From Lachnospiraceae bacterium (GTDB lineage Bacteria > Bacillota > Clostridia > Lachnospirales > Lachnospiraceae): a stretch of DNA of 64,000 nucleotides. The stretch spans positions 124,001-188,000 of the forward strand of contig CABJAV010000001.1 of NCBI GenBank assembly GCA_902363675.1, written 5' to 3'. Below, piece by piece: positions 17,007 to 26,558 of the stretch. The notes beneath the pieces were generated by a model, which saw only the letters and a program-made list of their open reading frames with translations, did not search any database and was not told the origin of the DNA. Position 1 is the stretch's first letter, and each line of letters starts with the position of its first letter. The position numbers were made by a program, and so were the translations under genes.

Positions 17007-18508
17007 AGTTTTTTTATAAATTGTCCGGAAATGTACAGAGTAAACCATCTCGTTTAATCATATCCGTTCTTTTTTCTTTTCTGGTAATGACATTTGTGAA
17101 TGGATTTATTGGCGGAGTCGGTGGATTTCCCGTATTTCTTGCTTTTATTATTGTTTTTTATCTGTTGCGAAATGTTATGGGAGAGGGAAATCGTCTGACG
17201 CATCAGATGGCAATGACCAGCCGCAGGGAAATTATGTATTGGATGCGCAATTACTGTGTGGCATATTTATTGTTATGGTTCCTTTTGCGTCTTGTTTTTT
17301 TGTTTTCCCGTGTGACAGGATGGGGAAATATCAGTGGTGCGAGTGCGTTAGAGTATTTTCGCAATCTGATTGCCGTTTCCATGTTTGAAAAGTGGGCATA
17401 TCTGTTTGCCGGTATTTTGATGTTTGCTTTTATTGTGTCACTTTTTCCACTTACCGTGATTACAAAACTGGAACATGGGGTGCTGTATGTTCTGGTCGAT
17501 GGTGCGCTATTTGCGGTAGTTTGTCTGATTGTTGAACAAATCGGATATTATTTTACGAAAACGAAAAGCAGTTGCGTTATTGATAGTTTGTTGCTTTGCA
17601 ACAAAATGAAAGCGGGACAGGAGGCTGCATGGATATTTGGAATTGTACTGTTTGCGTTGGCAGTATGCATTGTTTCGTATAGCTATGCTGCGTATTGCTA
17701 TGGACCCAAAAAAGGACGCACGGATGATGTTGCTATTCAGATGGCACAACGGCAGAAAACAATTTATAAAGGAAAAGGCCTTGTACATAATGTAGTAATG
17801 ATTCTCTGTGGGGTTACGGCAATCTGCGTTGTGGCAGGGATTGTTTTCTTTATGCCCGAAGATACTACGGGGGGCTATGTAAAAGTCGCAGAATTTCTGA
17901 CAGGAGATGAAGTGCTTGGACCGATGTTGTATAAAAATCAAGTGTATATACCGGTTAATGAGCAGATGAATCTGGATGAGACAGGCACAGCCCGGGGATA
18001 TCTTGCAGGGAAAAAAGAAAATTGCAACAGTCGCTTTTACCAGCTTGCGGTTGCAAATCTATTGTATACTGATGACACAAACAAGACGAATCGTGTGCAG
18101 ATGGAAGGAGCAAAAAGTGGTGTTTATGCACCGGTAACGGAGCAGGAGCAGAAAGATGCGTGGAAAAAAGACGATGTATTTTTGCTCTGGGATGAAGAAT
18201 GGGTTTCGGAGTCGACATACTCTCATGAACCGACGGGATATACCGTCTGCAATGCTGATTTTATCAAAGGCCTGACCATGCAGTTTCCAGAGGTAGAGTA
18301 TCATGCACAGGATTTCGACGATTATGATGCATATTTTACGATTCGTGGTTATTCGGATATGGATACGGTTCTGATGGATGATACTGTTCCGGGAGACTGG
18401 GTAGGCTGTATCCTTGTCAAAGATAATAAGTTTTATTTTGGCAGTTATGATAACCGTATTACCGGAATTAGTTTGCAGGAACTTTTAGATATACTTGGCG
18501 GGTATTAA
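17003..18508 (+). CDS. ABC permease-like membrane protein with large extracytoplasmic domain
   Basis: A 501-residue protein. About seven hydrophobic helices fill residues 1-290, the last being VVMILCGVTAICVVAGIVFF. The remaining ~200 residues are hydrophilic and should face outside, beginning KVAEFLTGDEVLGPMLYKNQ. I do not recognise the external domain. It overlaps the ABC ATPase gene by 4 bp and must be its partner. A permease carrying a C-terminal external domain of this size is uncommon among short ABC-2 proteins and could bind a ligand. Function is open. Confidence 0.65.
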   Translation: MKFFYKLSGNVQSKPSRLIISVLFSFLVMTFVNGFIGGVGGFPVFLAFIIVFYLLRNVMGEGNRLTHQMAMTSRREIMYWMRNYCVAYLLLWFLLRLVFLFSRVTGWGNISGASALEYFRNLIAVSMFEKWAYLFAGILMFAFIVSLFPLTVITKLEHGVLYVLVDGALFAVVCLIVEQIGYYFTKTKSSCVIDSLLLCNKMKAGQEAAWIFGIVLFALAVCIVSYSYAAYCYGPKKGRTDDVAIQMAQRQKTIYKGKGLVHNVVMILCGVTAICVVAGIVFFMPEDTTGGYVKVAEFLTGDEVLGPMLYKNQVYIPVNEQMNLDETGTARGYLAGKKENCNSRFYQLAVANLLYTDDTNKTNRVQMEGAKSGVYAPVTEQEQKDAWKKDDVFLLWDEEWVSESTYSHEPTGYTVCNADFIKGLTMQFPEVEYHAQDFDDYDAYFTIRGYSDMDTVLMDDTVPGDWVGCILVKDNKFYFGSYDNRITGISLQELLDILGGY

Positions 18509-18640
18509 AAACAATATTTGTAAGGCATTATTATTTAAACCGTTCTGAACATTAATTTTTTCGACTTTTACAGAAAAAGAAAAAGGAAATCTTTCTTCGG
18601 TGTCGAATATTAACAATGTAGGCAAGAGAAAGGCGTAATT

Positions 18641-19654
18641 ATGACGATACGAGAACAGATTGAGCAGATGGAAAAAGAAAATCTCAGTCCTTATGCGTGC
18701 CTTAGCGTCAATACCAGAGGCAGAGACCGTGACGAGCCGCAATGTGACATCCGCCCGGTGTTTCAAAGAGACAGAGATCGTATTTTACATAGTAAATCTT
18801 TCCGTCGCTTAAAAAATAAAACGCAGGTATTTCTGACACCAATGGGGGATCATTACCGGACACGTATGTCCCACACGCTTGAGGTGTCGCAGAATGCACG
18901 TACAATTGCCAAGGCATTACGGATGAACGAGGATCTTGTTGAGGCAATTGCTCTTGGACATGATTTAGGACATACACCATTTGGTCATGCGGGAGAATAT
19001 ATTTTAAATAAGATTTATGAAGGCGGGTTCAAACATAATGAGCAGAGTGTGCGCATTGTGGAGAAACTCGAAAAGGATGGAGCCGGACTGAATCTTACCT
19101 GGGAGGTAAGAGATGGAATTTTGAATCATCAGACCAAGACGATTCCGCATACACTCGAAGGAAAAATTGTTCGTTTGTCGGACAAGATTGCATATGTAAA
19201 TTCGGATATTGATGATGCAATCCGTGCGCAGATTTTAAATGAAGAGGATATTCCACTCGAACTTCGAAAGACGCTGGGATTTGATTCAAAGAAAAGGTTG
19301 AATCATCTGATTCACGATATTATTACCCACAGTATGGGAAAGGATGATATTATCATGTCGGATGAGACCGCGGAGGCTTTGCGGGATCTGCGTCTTTTTA
19401 TGTTTGAACATGTATATAAGAATCCGGTTGCCAAAAGCGAGGAAGTCAAGGCAAAAGTGATGCTCGAGCAGATGTACCATTATTATATGGATCATATCGA
19501 GTTGCTTCCGGGTAAGCTATTAAATATGCTTGGCGAAGGCGAAGATAAAGGACGTGTTGTCTGTGATTACATATCGGGAATGACTGACCAGTATGCCATC
19601 ACCAAATTCAAAGAATACTTTATGCCTCAGGCCTGGCAGGTTGACGGATATTGA
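18641..19654 (+). CDS. dgt: Deoxyguanosinetriphosphate triphosphohydrolase-like (dNTPase)
   Basis: A 337-residue HD-domain enzyme expected to split dNTPs into deoxynucleoside and triphosphate. Metal residues are seen in SHTLEVSQNARTIAKAL and in the HD motif ALGHDLGHTPFGHAGE (about residues 104-119); RVVCDYISGMTDQYA near the C-terminus is another family signature. The length fits the shorter Gram-positive Dgt group. It stands at the head of the dnaG-rpoD block, a common clostridial arrangement, and is separated from dnaG by a hairpin and tandem repeats. The 132 bp upstream (18509-18640) show no clear promoter to me. Confidence 0.93.
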   Translation: MTIREQIEQMEKENLSPYACLSVNTRGRDRDEPQCDIRPVFQRDRDRILHSKSFRRLKNKTQVFLTPMGDHYRTRMSHTLEVSQNARTIAKALRMNEDLVEAIALGHDLGHTPFGHAGEYILNKIYEGGFKHNEQSVRIVEKLEKDGAGLNLTWEVRDGILNHQTKTIPHTLEGKIVRLSDKIAYVNSDIDDAIRAQILNEEDIPLELRKTLGFDSKKRLNHLIHDIITHSMGKDDIIMSDETAEALRDLRLFMFEHVYKNPVAKSEEVKAKVMLEQMYHYYMDHIELLPGKLLNMLGEGEDKGRVVCDYISGMTDQYAITKFKEYFMPQAWQVDGY

Positions 19655-19676
19655 AACGCATCCAGCGGATGCGTTT
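19654..19676 (+). terminator. Hairpin at the end of dgt
   Basis: A perfect 10-bp stem AAACGCATCC/GGATGCGTTT with loop AGC begins at the last base of the stop codon. It lacks a long T run, so termination may be partial. Confidence 0.5.
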
Positions 19677-19680
19677 CCTA

Positions 19681-19774
19681 CGCACATCCCATCGCGAAGC
19701 GATTTTTACATGGGATGTGCTCCTTAACGCACATCCCATCGCGAAGCGATTATTATATGGGATGTGCTCCTTAA
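19681..19774 (+). repeat. Two tandem 47-bp hairpin repeats between dgt and dnaG
   Basis: Two direct copies (19681-19727 and 19728-19774) differ at only two positions. Each copy is itself palindromic: outer arms GCACATCCCAT and ATGGGATGTGC, and an inner hairpin ATCGC-gaa-GCGAT. Each therefore folds into a branched or long stem in RNA or single-stranded DNA. They lie just upstream of the dnaG ribosome binding site and inside the probable dgt-dnaG-rpoD transcript. Confidence 0.9.
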
Positions 19775-19795
19775 AGAAACTACAGAGGTGAAATA

Positions 19796-21577
19796 ATGCC
19801 ATATTATTCAGATGAATTGATAGAAGAAGTGCGGTCGCGCAACGACATTGTTGACGTTATCGGTAGTTATGTGCGTCTGAAGAAAAAGGGCAGTACCTAT
19901 TTTGGACTTTGTCCATTTCATAACGAAAAGACAGGCTCTTTTTCGGTTTCACCCAATAAACAGATGTACTACTGCTTTGGTTGTGGCGCCGGTGGAAATG
20001 TGTTCACATTTCTGATGCAGTACGAAAATTTTACATTTGGTGAAGCCATGCAGTCTCTTGCGGACCGGGTAGGAATCGAACTGCCCCAGCAGGAGATGAC
20101 GAGTGCACAGCGCCGGGAAGCCGACAGGCGGACGCGGCTGCTTGAGATTAATAAAGAAGCAGCAAAATATTTTTATACACTTTTACGCAGCCCGCGTGGA
20201 CAGAAAGCGTATCAGTATTTCAAAAAGCGTGAGCTGTCCGATGAGACGATGCAGAAATTCGGACTGGGATATTCGGATCAGTACAGTGATGACCTTTACC
20301 GTTATCTGCGCAAAAAGGGATACGATGATGACATTTTAAAAGACAGCGGTCTGATCACCATTGACGAGGTGCGTGGCGGACACGATAAATTCTGGAACCG
20401 TGCGATGTTTCCAATCATGGATGTGCACAACCGTGTGATTGGTTTTGGAGGCCGTGTTATGGGAGACGGGGAACCAAAGTATCTCAACTCTCCCGAGACA
20501 CGTATCTTTGATAAAAGCCGCAATTTGTATGGACTGAATATTGCGAGAACGACCAGAAAAAATCAGTTGCTTTTGTGTGAGGGCTATATGGATGTCATTG
20601 CCCTGCATCAGGCGGGATTCGATAATGCGGTGGCATCCCTCGGTACGGCGCTCACAAGCGGACATGCGAATTTGCTGAAACGGTACACGAAAGAAGTGTA
20701 CCTGACGTATGACAGCGATGGTGCCGGTGTAAAAGCAGCATTGCGTGCCATACCGATTCTGAAAGAAGTAGGAATCGTTACAAAAGTCATTAATATGCGG
20801 CCATATAAGGATCCGGATGAGTTTATCAAAGCACTTGGTGCGGAGGAATATCAGAAGAGGATTGATGAAGCGGAGAACAGTTTTCTCTTTGAAATTCGCA
20901 TTATGCAGGAAAATTATGATATGAACGATCCGGAATCGAAGACTGCATTTTACAATGAAATAGCCCGGAAGCTTCTCGGTTTCTCCGAAGAATTGGAGAG
21001 AAACAATTACATAGAAGCTGTGGCAGAAAAATACCAGATTGGTTTTGACAATTTAAGAAAGCTAGTGAATAACCTTGCGGTCAAAGGCGGGCTTGTCCGT
21101 GAACATACACCGTTGAAGAGTGGTATCAATGAGAACAAGAAAAAAGAGGATGGAATGAAGCAGTCACAGAAATTGCTTTTGACATGGCTCATTGAAGATA
21201 CCCGGCTTTTTGGTGCAATTAAAGGACTGATTACCGCGGAAGATTTTACGGAAGAATTGTATCATCGCGTTGCGACGGAACTGTTTGCACAGTATGAGGC
21301 AGATGGAAGTGTCAATCCGGCACAGATTATCAGCCGGTTTCCGGAAGCCGATGAGCAAAAAGAAATTGCGGGATTGTTCAATGCGAGAATCCATGAGATT
21401 GAAAACAAAAATGACAGGGAAAAAGCATTGAAAGAAACGATCATCCGCATCAAGCAAAACAGCATTGATTACCGTACACGCAACAATAATCCGACCGATC
21501 TTGCGGCAATGATGAAAATTGTCGAAGACAAGCGGGCTTTGGAGAAGCTTGAAAAATTGCATATTTCAATAGATTAA
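19796..21577 (+). CDS. dnaG: DNA primase
   Basis: A 593-residue primase that makes RNA primers at the replication fork. The zinc-binding domain has C39, H42, C60 and C63 (CPFH and CFGC). The TOPRIM core has [15 protein letters not shown] with the catalytic Glu, and YDSDGAG with the metal-binding Asp residues. The C-terminal ~150 residues form the helicase-binding domain. The ATG has GAGGTGA upstream. It lies directly before rpoD, the classic macromolecular-synthesis arrangement. Confidence 0.98.
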   Translation: MPYYSDELIEEVRSRNDIVDVIGSYVRLKKKGSTYFGLCPFHNEKTGSFSVSPNKQMYYCFGCGAGGNVFTFLMQYENFTFGEAMQSLADRVGIELPQQEMTSAQRREADRRTRLLEINKEAAKYFYTLLRSPRGQKAYQYFKKRELSDETMQKFGLGYSDQYSDDLYRYLRKKGYDDDILKDSGLITIDEVRGGHDKFWNRAMFPIMDVHNRVIGFGGRVMGDGEPKYLNSPETRIFDKSRNLYGLNIARTTRKNQLLLCEGYMDVIALHQAGFDNAVASLGTALTSGHANLLKRYTKEVYLTYDSDGAGVKAALRAIPILKEVGIVTKVINMRPYKDPDEFIKALGAEEYQKRIDEAENSFLFEIRIMQENYDMNDPESKTAFYNEIARKLLGFSEELERNNYIEAVAEKYQIGFDNLRKLVNNLAVKGGLVREHTPLKSGINENKKKEDGMKQSQKLLLTWLIEDTRLFGAIKGLITAEDFTEELYHRVATELFAQYEADGSVNPAQIISRFPEADEQKEIAGLFNARIHEIENKNDREKALKETIIRIKQNSIDYRTRNNNPTDLAAMMKIVEDKRALEKLEKLHISID

Positions 21578-21614
21578 GGACAAAATAGAAAGTAACCTGA
21601 GAGGACGAAGCGAC

Positions 21615-22871
21615 ATGGCAAAGAAAAAAGAAGAAAATGCAACAGTAAACACACAGGAAATCAAGACAAAGTTCCAGCAGAAAATGGGCGAACTTTTGGA
21701 AATTGCGAAGAAAAAGCGCAATATCTTAGAGTATCAGGAAATCAGTGACCATTTTAAGGAACTGAATCTGGATGCCGAGCAGTTTGAAGCGGTATTGGAC
21801 TTCCTCGAACACAATAATGTGGATGTTCTTCGCATGAGTGATGATGACGATGATGATGAAATTATTTTAGACGATGATGACGAAGTGGAAGTAGAGAATA
21901 TTGACCTGTCTGTTCCGGATGGTGTCAGTGTTGAAGATCCGGTTCGTATGTATTTAAAGGAAATCGGAAAGGTTCCTCTTCTTAGTGCGGAAGAAGAAAT
22001 TAATCTTGCACAGAGAATGGAAGAAGGAAATGTTGCAACAGAGAAAATCCAGCTTCTGAAAGCCCGCATGGAAGAGGCTGAGGATGAAGCTGAAAAGGCA
22101 GAGATTCAGGAAGAAATCAAGGCAATGCAAAAAGATATCGATCTTGGATCGGATGCAAAGAAACGCCTTGCAGAAGCAAACCTGCGTCTCGTGGTCAGCA
22201 TTGCAAAACGATATGTGGGACGAGGCATGCTTTTTCTGGATCTCATTCAGGAAGGAAACCTTGGTCTTATTAAGGCAGTAGAGAAGTTCGATTATCGTAA
22301 GGGATATAAATTCTCGACATATGCAACATGGTGGATTCGTCAGGCAATTACAAGAGCAATCGCAGATCAGGCGAGAACGATTCGTATTCCGGTTCATATG
22401 GTTGAGACCATCAACAAACTGATCCGTGTGAGCAGACAGCTTTTGCAGGAACTCGGACGTGAGCCGTCGCCGGAAGAGATTGCAGCAGAGATGAATATGC
22501 CGGTTGACCGTGTGCGTGAAATCTTAAAGATTTCCCAGGAGCCGGTTTCTCTGGAAACTCCAATCGGTGAAGAGGAAGACTCACACCTTGGCGATTTTAT
22601 TAAGGATGACAATGTGCCGGTACCGGCGGATGCAGCAGCATTTACCCTTTTAAAGGAGCAGCTGGAAGAGGTGCTTGGAACACTTACCGAACGTGAGCAG
22701 AAAGTACTTACACTTCGTTTCGGACTCGAAGATGGAAGAGCCAGAACGCTTGAAGAAGTAGGAAAGGAATTTAACGTTACGCGTGAGCGTATCCGTCAGA
22801 TCGAGGCAAAAGCCCTTCGTAAGCTTCGTCATCCAAGCAGAAGTCGTAAGCTGAAGGATTATTTAGAGTAA
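21615..22871 (+). CDS. rpoD: Principal RNA polymerase sigma factor (sigma-70/SigA)
   Basis: A 418-residue housekeeping sigma factor. A region 1.1-like N-terminus ends in a very acidic run of Asp (about residues 75-95). Region 1.2 begins [16 protein letters not shown], region 2 includes [20 protein letters not shown], region 3 follows, and region 4.2 ends with [20 protein letters not shown]. All conserved parts look complete. It is 37 bp after dnaG and one base before trmK, so these are cotranscribed. Confidence 0.98.
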   Translation: MAKKKEENATVNTQEIKTKFQQKMGELLEIAKKKRNILEYQEISDHFKELNLDAEQFEAVLDFLEHNNVDVLRMSDDDDDDEIILDDDDEVEVENIDLSVPDGVSVEDPVRMYLKEIGKVPLLSAEEEINLAQRMEEGNVATEKIQLLKARMEEAEDEAEKAEIQEEIKAMQKDIDLGSDAKKRLAEANLRLVVSIAKRYVGRGMLFLDLIQEGNLGLIKAVEKFDYRKGYKFSTYATWWIRQAITRAIADQARTIRIPVHMVETINKLIRVSRQLLQELGREPSPEEIAAEMNMPVDRVREILKISQEPVSLETPIGEEEDSHLGDFIKDDNVPVPADAAAFTLLKEQLEEVLGTLTEREQKVLTLRFGLEDGRARTLEEVGKEFNVTRERIRQIEAKALRKLRHPSRSRKLKDYLE

Positions 22872-22872
22872 G

Positions 22873-23616
22873 ATGATTAAACTGTCAAAAAGAATGAAGG
22901 CAGTAGCGGCCATGGTTACTTCCAACGGAATTCTTGCAGATGTTGGAACGGATCATGGCTATGTCCCGATTGCATTAGTACAGAGACAGAAAATTCCCGG
23001 GGCAATTGCAATGGATATCAACAAAGGACCTCTCGCCCGTGCAAAAGAAAATATTGCAGCGGCACATCTGGAAGACTATATCCAGATCCGCCTTTCCGAT
23101 GGAGTTGAGGAGTTAGAACCCGGAGAGGCAGATTCCATACTGATCGCAGGCATGGGAGGAGAACTGATCATACATATCTTATCAGAAGGGGAAAAGGTGT
23201 GTAAAAAGGCAAGTGAGTTGATCTTGCAGCCACAGTCTGATATCCGTAAAGTTAGAGAATATCTAAGAGAACATCAATATAAAATAGTAGATGAAGATAT
23301 GGTATGCGAGGACGGTAAGTACTATCCTATGATGCGTGCAATCAATGTGGAAGAAGATTGTTTCTGGGAAAAGGTAAATGAAGAGACAAAGGTTGCCTGT
23401 GATATCTATGGACAGCTCCTTTTGCGAAATGGCAATCAGGTGCTTCGGCGTTTTCTGGTGCGCCAGCATCGTCAGCTCACACAGATCATACAGACGCTGC
23501 AGGCACAGCCACAGTCGGAGGCAATTGACCAGCGTATCGCGCAGGTTAGGGAAGAATTGCATTACAACGAATCAGCATATACAATACTGGGGGCGATAAA
23601 GAATGCAGGAATTTAA
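22873..23616 (+). CDS. trmK: tRNA (adenine(22)-N(1))-methyltransferase TrmK
   Basis: A 247-residue SAM-dependent enzyme of the TrmK family, methylating A22 in the D-loop of tRNA. Family signatures are the N-terminal LSKRMKAVAAMV, motif I LADVGTDHGYVPIAL, and IAGMGGELI followed by LILQPQSDIRKVREYL. The C-terminal helical region is of usual size. It starts one base after the rpoD stop and overlaps the next gene by 14 bp. The rpoD-trmK order is common in Firmicutes. Confidence 0.93.
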   Translation: MIKLSKRMKAVAAMVTSNGILADVGTDHGYVPIALVQRQKIPGAIAMDINKGPLARAKENIAAAHLEDYIQIRLSDGVEELEPGEADSILIAGMGGELIIHILSEGEKVCKKASELILQPQSDIRKVREYLREHQYKIVDEDMVCEDGKYYPMMRAINVEEDCFWEKVNEETKVACDIYGQLLLRNGNQVLRRFLVRQHRQLTQIIQTLQAQPQSEAIDQRIAQVREELHYNESAYTILGAIKNAGI

Positions 23617-25264
23617 ATTGGTGATGGAGAAAGCTTCCGGTGAACTGGAAGAAATTCTCGTTCCGGAGGGAACGACTTTCGAAGAAATTGCAAAGTCTTA
23701 TCAGGAAGATTACAAAGATCTTATTGTACTCGCTTGCGTTGATGGCAAGTTGAGAGAACTGAATAAGGAAATAAAAAAAGATTGCAGTGTGAAATTTCTT
23801 ACTTCGATCAGCAGAGACGGAAAGCGCACATACAGACGCAGTATGACGTTGCTGATGCAGAAGGCAATCGAAAATCTCTGGGGAGAACAGGCGCATGTGC
23901 GGCTTTTGTATTCTCTCGGAGAAGGATATTACTGCAGGATGGAAGATGGTACCGATGCGACGAAACTTGCACAGATCAAGGCAGAGATGCTTCGACTGGT
24001 ACATGAGAATCTTCCAATCAGAAAATGCAGTGTAAAGACAGGAGATGCGGAGCGCATTTTCCGGGAAAAAGGCATGAAAGACAAGGAACGCCTGCTTCAT
24101 TACCGCAGAAGTTCCCGTGTGAATATTTATGAATTGGATGGACTTTCCGATTATTATTATGGATATATGGTGCCATCTACGGAATATCTTGAAGTGTTTG
24201 ACATTGTGCCTTACGAGGAAGGCTTTGTATTATTGTTCCCATATAAGGACGGAAACAAGGTGGAGCCGCTTCAGACTTCCAATAAGCTGTTCCACACATT
24301 GCGCGAATCCAGAGAATGGAGCCGCATGCTTGGAGTCGGAACGATAGGTGCATTGAATGATGCAATCGCTGCCGGAAAGGGCGAGCAGATCATTCTGTTG
24401 CAGGAGGCTCTTATGGAAGAGCGCATCGGTTCTCTTGCAGGACAGATTGCAGAGCGCGGTGGTGTGAAATTTGTTATGATTGCGGGACCGTCTTCTTCCG
24501 GAAAGACTTCCTTTTCCAATCGTCTGTCGATCCAGCTTTCGGCAAAAGGGTTAAAGCCGCATCCGGTGAGTCTGGATGATTATTACGATGACCGTGAAAA
24601 ATGTCCAAGGGATGCGGATGGAAATCTGGATTTTGAATGCCTGGAAGCTTTGGATGTCAAGCAGTTCAATGAAGATATGACGCGGCTTCTCAATGGAGAA
24701 GAAGTTGAAATGCCGTCATTCAACTTTAAGACGGGAAAGAGAGAGTATCGTGGGAACCGGCTTCGACTCGGAGAGGGCGATATTCTTGTCATCGAAGGAA
24801 TTCATGGATTGAATGATCGCCTGTCTTATATGTTACCGGCGGAAAGTAAGTTCAAAATTTACATTTCAGCACTTACCCAGCTGAATATCGACGAGCATAA
24901 TCCACTTTCCACTACAGACTGCCGTCTGCTTCGCCGTATTGTAAGGGATGCCAGAACCAGAGGCACCACAGCGCAGGAGACCATTGCCATGTGGCCGTCG
25001 GTGCGCAGAGGTGAGGAGAAAAATATTTTCCCATTCCAGGACAGTGCAGATGTGATGTTCAATTCGGCGTTATTGTATGAAGTGGCCGTATTGAAAGTTT
25101 ATGCGGAGCCATTGTTATTCCAGATTCCAACCGATGCGCCGGAGCATTTGGAAGCAAAGCGACTTTTAAAGCTGCTGGATTATTTCCTTCCGCTTCCGAC
25201 AGAGGGAATTATGCAAAGTTCTCTTGTGCGTGAATTTGTGGGTGGAAGCTGCTTTAACGTATAA
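23603..25264 (+). CDS. TGS-domain nucleoside/uridine kinase-like protein
   Basis: A 553-residue two-part protein. The N-terminal ~200 residues resemble threonyl-tRNA synthetase TGS and second-additional domains (EEILVPEGTTFEEIAKSYQE). The C-terminal half is a uridine kinase/phosphoribulokinase-type P-loop kinase: Walker A AGPSSSGKTSFSNRL (about residues 294-308), SLDDYYDDR, and LVIEGIHGLND. Members of this fusion family in Clostridia are annotated as nucleoside kinases; the true substrate is not settled. It overlaps trmK by 14 bp and is the last gene before rnpB. Confidence 0.85.
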   Translation: MQEFKLVMEKASGELEEILVPEGTTFEEIAKSYQEDYKDLIVLACVDGKLRELNKEIKKDCSVKFLTSISRDGKRTYRRSMTLLMQKAIENLWGEQAHVRLLYSLGEGYYCRMEDGTDATKLAQIKAEMLRLVHENLPIRKCSVKTGDAERIFREKGMKDKERLLHYRRSSRVNIYELDGLSDYYYGYMVPSTEYLEVFDIVPYEEGFVLLFPYKDGNKVEPLQTSNKLFHTLRESREWSRMLGVGTIGALNDAIAAGKGEQIILLQEALMEERIGSLAGQIAERGGVKFVMIAGPSSSGKTSFSNRLSIQLSAKGLKPHPVSLDDYYDDREKCPRDADGNLDFECLEALDVKQFNEDMTRLLNGEEVEMPSFNFKTGKREYRGNRLRLGEGDILVIEGIHGLNDRLSYMLPAESKFKIYISALTQLNIDEHNPLSTTDCRLLRRIVRDARTRGTTAQETIAMWPSVRRGEEKNIFPFQDSADVMFNSALLYEVAVLKVYAEPLLFQIPTDAPEHLEAKRLLKLLDYFLPLPTEGIMQSSLVREFVGGSCFNV

Positions 25265-25277
25265 AAATAAAACATTC

Positions 25278-25307
25278 TTTACAAAGTAAAAATAAATGTG
25301 ATATAGT
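25278..25307 (+). promoter_or_regulatory. Promoter of rnpB
   Basis: TTTACA (25278-25283) and TATAGT (25302-25307) are separated by 18 bp. The predicted start fits the RNase P RNA 5' end near 25316. Confidence 0.7.
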
Positions 25308-25315
25308 TATTATAA

Positions 25316-25730
25316 TTGTGCAGGACAGGTGATCGCGGCTGCAAGTGTCGAAAGACCGCAGGTGAGGAAAGTCCGGGCTTCATAGGGCAGGATGCCGGTT
25401 AACGGCCGGTGGAGGAAACTCTAAGGAAAGTGCAACAGAAATATACCGCTATAAGGAGCACATGCCATGCAATTTCCCCTTTGGGGGAAGGCATGTACGT
25501 AGGAGATGCATCATAGATGCATCTCAATAGTAAGGGTGGAATGGCAGTGTAAGAGACTACCGCCTCGCTGGTAACAGAGAGGGCACATGTAAACCCCATT
25601 CGAAGCAAGACCGAAACAAAGCTTTGACGTGGCCCGCTAGCTTTAGGTAGGTCGCTTGAGGCGGCTGGTAACAGTCGTCCTAGATAGATGATCACTCAAC
25701 GACATAACCCGGCTTATCGTCTTGCGCAAT
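25316..25730 (+). ncRNA. rnpB: RNase P RNA, bacterial class A
   Basis: This is the catalytic RNA that trims tRNA 5' leaders. The conserved cores GAGGAAAGTCCGGGC near the 5' side and AAACCC, CGAAACAAAG, GTGGCCCGC and ACATAACCCGGCTTATCG on the 3' side are present. The ends pair as P1 (TTGTGCAGGAC with GTCTTGCGCAA, using G-U pairs). The variable P12 area includes a perfect 10-bp hairpin GAGATGCATC-ata-GATGCATCTC at 25503-25525. End positions are set from P1 pairing and may be off by a few bases. Confidence 0.97.
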
Positions 25731-25756
25731 GTATATTGATAATACAAATTTTATGA

Positions 25757-25787
25757 GGCTGTCTGCGTTTCGCGGGCAGCCTTTTTA
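25757..25787 (+). terminator. Terminator after rnpB
   Basis: Stem GGCTGTCTGCG/CGCGGGCAGCC (two G-U pairs) with a TTT loop, followed by TTTTT. Confidence 0.9.
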
Positions 25788-25835
25788 CAATATAGGAAGT
25801 TCCTTTAGAATGTCCCAAACAGACCAGGAAACATG

Positions 25836-25864
25836 TTGACAAGCCAGAATTCATCTGCTATTAT
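25836..25864 (+). promoter_or_regulatory. Promoter of the queuosine operon
   Basis: TTGACA (25836-25841) and TATTAT (25859-25864) are separated by 17 bp. Transcription should start near 25871, a few bases before the candidate preQ1 aptamer. Confidence 0.75.
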
Positions 25865-25881
25865 AACTGAGTTAAATTAAT

Positions 25882-25929
25882 AAGACAGTTCGTTTGTACC
25901 ATCCTGTCTCTAAATAAAACCAGGACTAA
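25882..25929 (+). promoter_or_regulatory. Candidate preQ1-I riboswitch
   Basis: The element has the layout of a small preQ1-I aptamer. Stem GACAG/CTGTC encloses a loop starting TTC and containing ACC, followed by an A-rich strand and ending GACTAA. It lies right after the predicted transcription start, upstream of a terminator and of the queD-E-folE-C-F genes, which make preQ1. The pseudoknot pairing is not as clear as in the Bacillus type, so the call relies partly on context. A covariance-model search would settle it. Confidence 0.5.
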
Positions 25930-25989
25930 TTATCAAAATATGAATAGTAAGTTACAGTTGGATTATTTTAGAGATAATTTTGCACATTG

Positions 25990-26019
25990 GCACGGGTACA
26001 AGGTATCCGTGCTTTTTTT
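25990..26019 (+). terminator. Leader terminator upstream of queD
   Basis: Stem GCACGGGTA/TATCCGTGC with loop CAAGG, followed by seven T. It sits 99 bp before queD and after the candidate aptamer, so it probably serves as the expression platform. About 60 bases lie between aptamer and terminator. Confidence 0.8.
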
Positions 26020-26118
26020 GTATAGAAAATTGCTTTGGAATTCCCTATACAGCAAAAGCAGGCACACACTTTGTTTTTAATTTGAATCAGAAAAACACCA
26101 GAACGGGAGATAGGAATT

Positions 26119-26544
26119 ATGTACATTTTAAAAACAGAAGCAAGTTTTGATTCTGCGCATTTTCTTGCCGGATACGAAGGAAAATGCAGCAATATTCATG
26201 GACATCGGTGGAAAATAATCCTCGAAGTAAAAACGGAGGAGCTAAAAGATGATGTTCAACACAGAGGAATGTATGTTGACTTCGGAGAGCTCAAAAAGGA
26301 TTTACGGGAGCTTGCGGATTCCATGGACCATGCACTTATCATTGAAAAAAATACTTTAAAGGAAACAACACTTGAGGCGTTAAAAAGTGAAAATTTTCAT
26401 ATTATTGCACTCGATTTTCGTCCTACAGCAGAAAATATGGCCAGATATTTTCATGAAAAGATAAAAGCGCTCGGATACAATATGCATGCAGTCACGGTAT
26501 ATGAAACACCGACAAACGGTGCCACATATATGGAACAGTGCTAA
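26119..26544 (+). CDS. queD: 6-carboxy-5,6,7,8-tetrahydropterin synthase
   Basis: A 141-residue zinc enzyme that turns 7,8-dihydroneopterin triphosphate into 6-carboxytetrahydropterin, the second step of preQ0 synthesis. Zinc ligands H14, H27 and H29 and the catalytic C23 are visible in SFDSAHFL and CSNIHGHRWK. It is the first gene of the operon behind the leader terminator and is followed 14 bp downstream by queE. Confidence 0.95.
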   Translation: MYILKTEASFDSAHFLAGYEGKCSNIHGHRWKIILEVKTEELKDDVQHRGMYVDFGELKKDLRELADSMDHALIIEKNTLKETTLEALKSENFHIIALDFRPTAENMARYFHEKIKALGYNMHAVTVYETPTNGATYMEQC

Positions 26545-26558
26545 ATGGAGGGGTTTAT

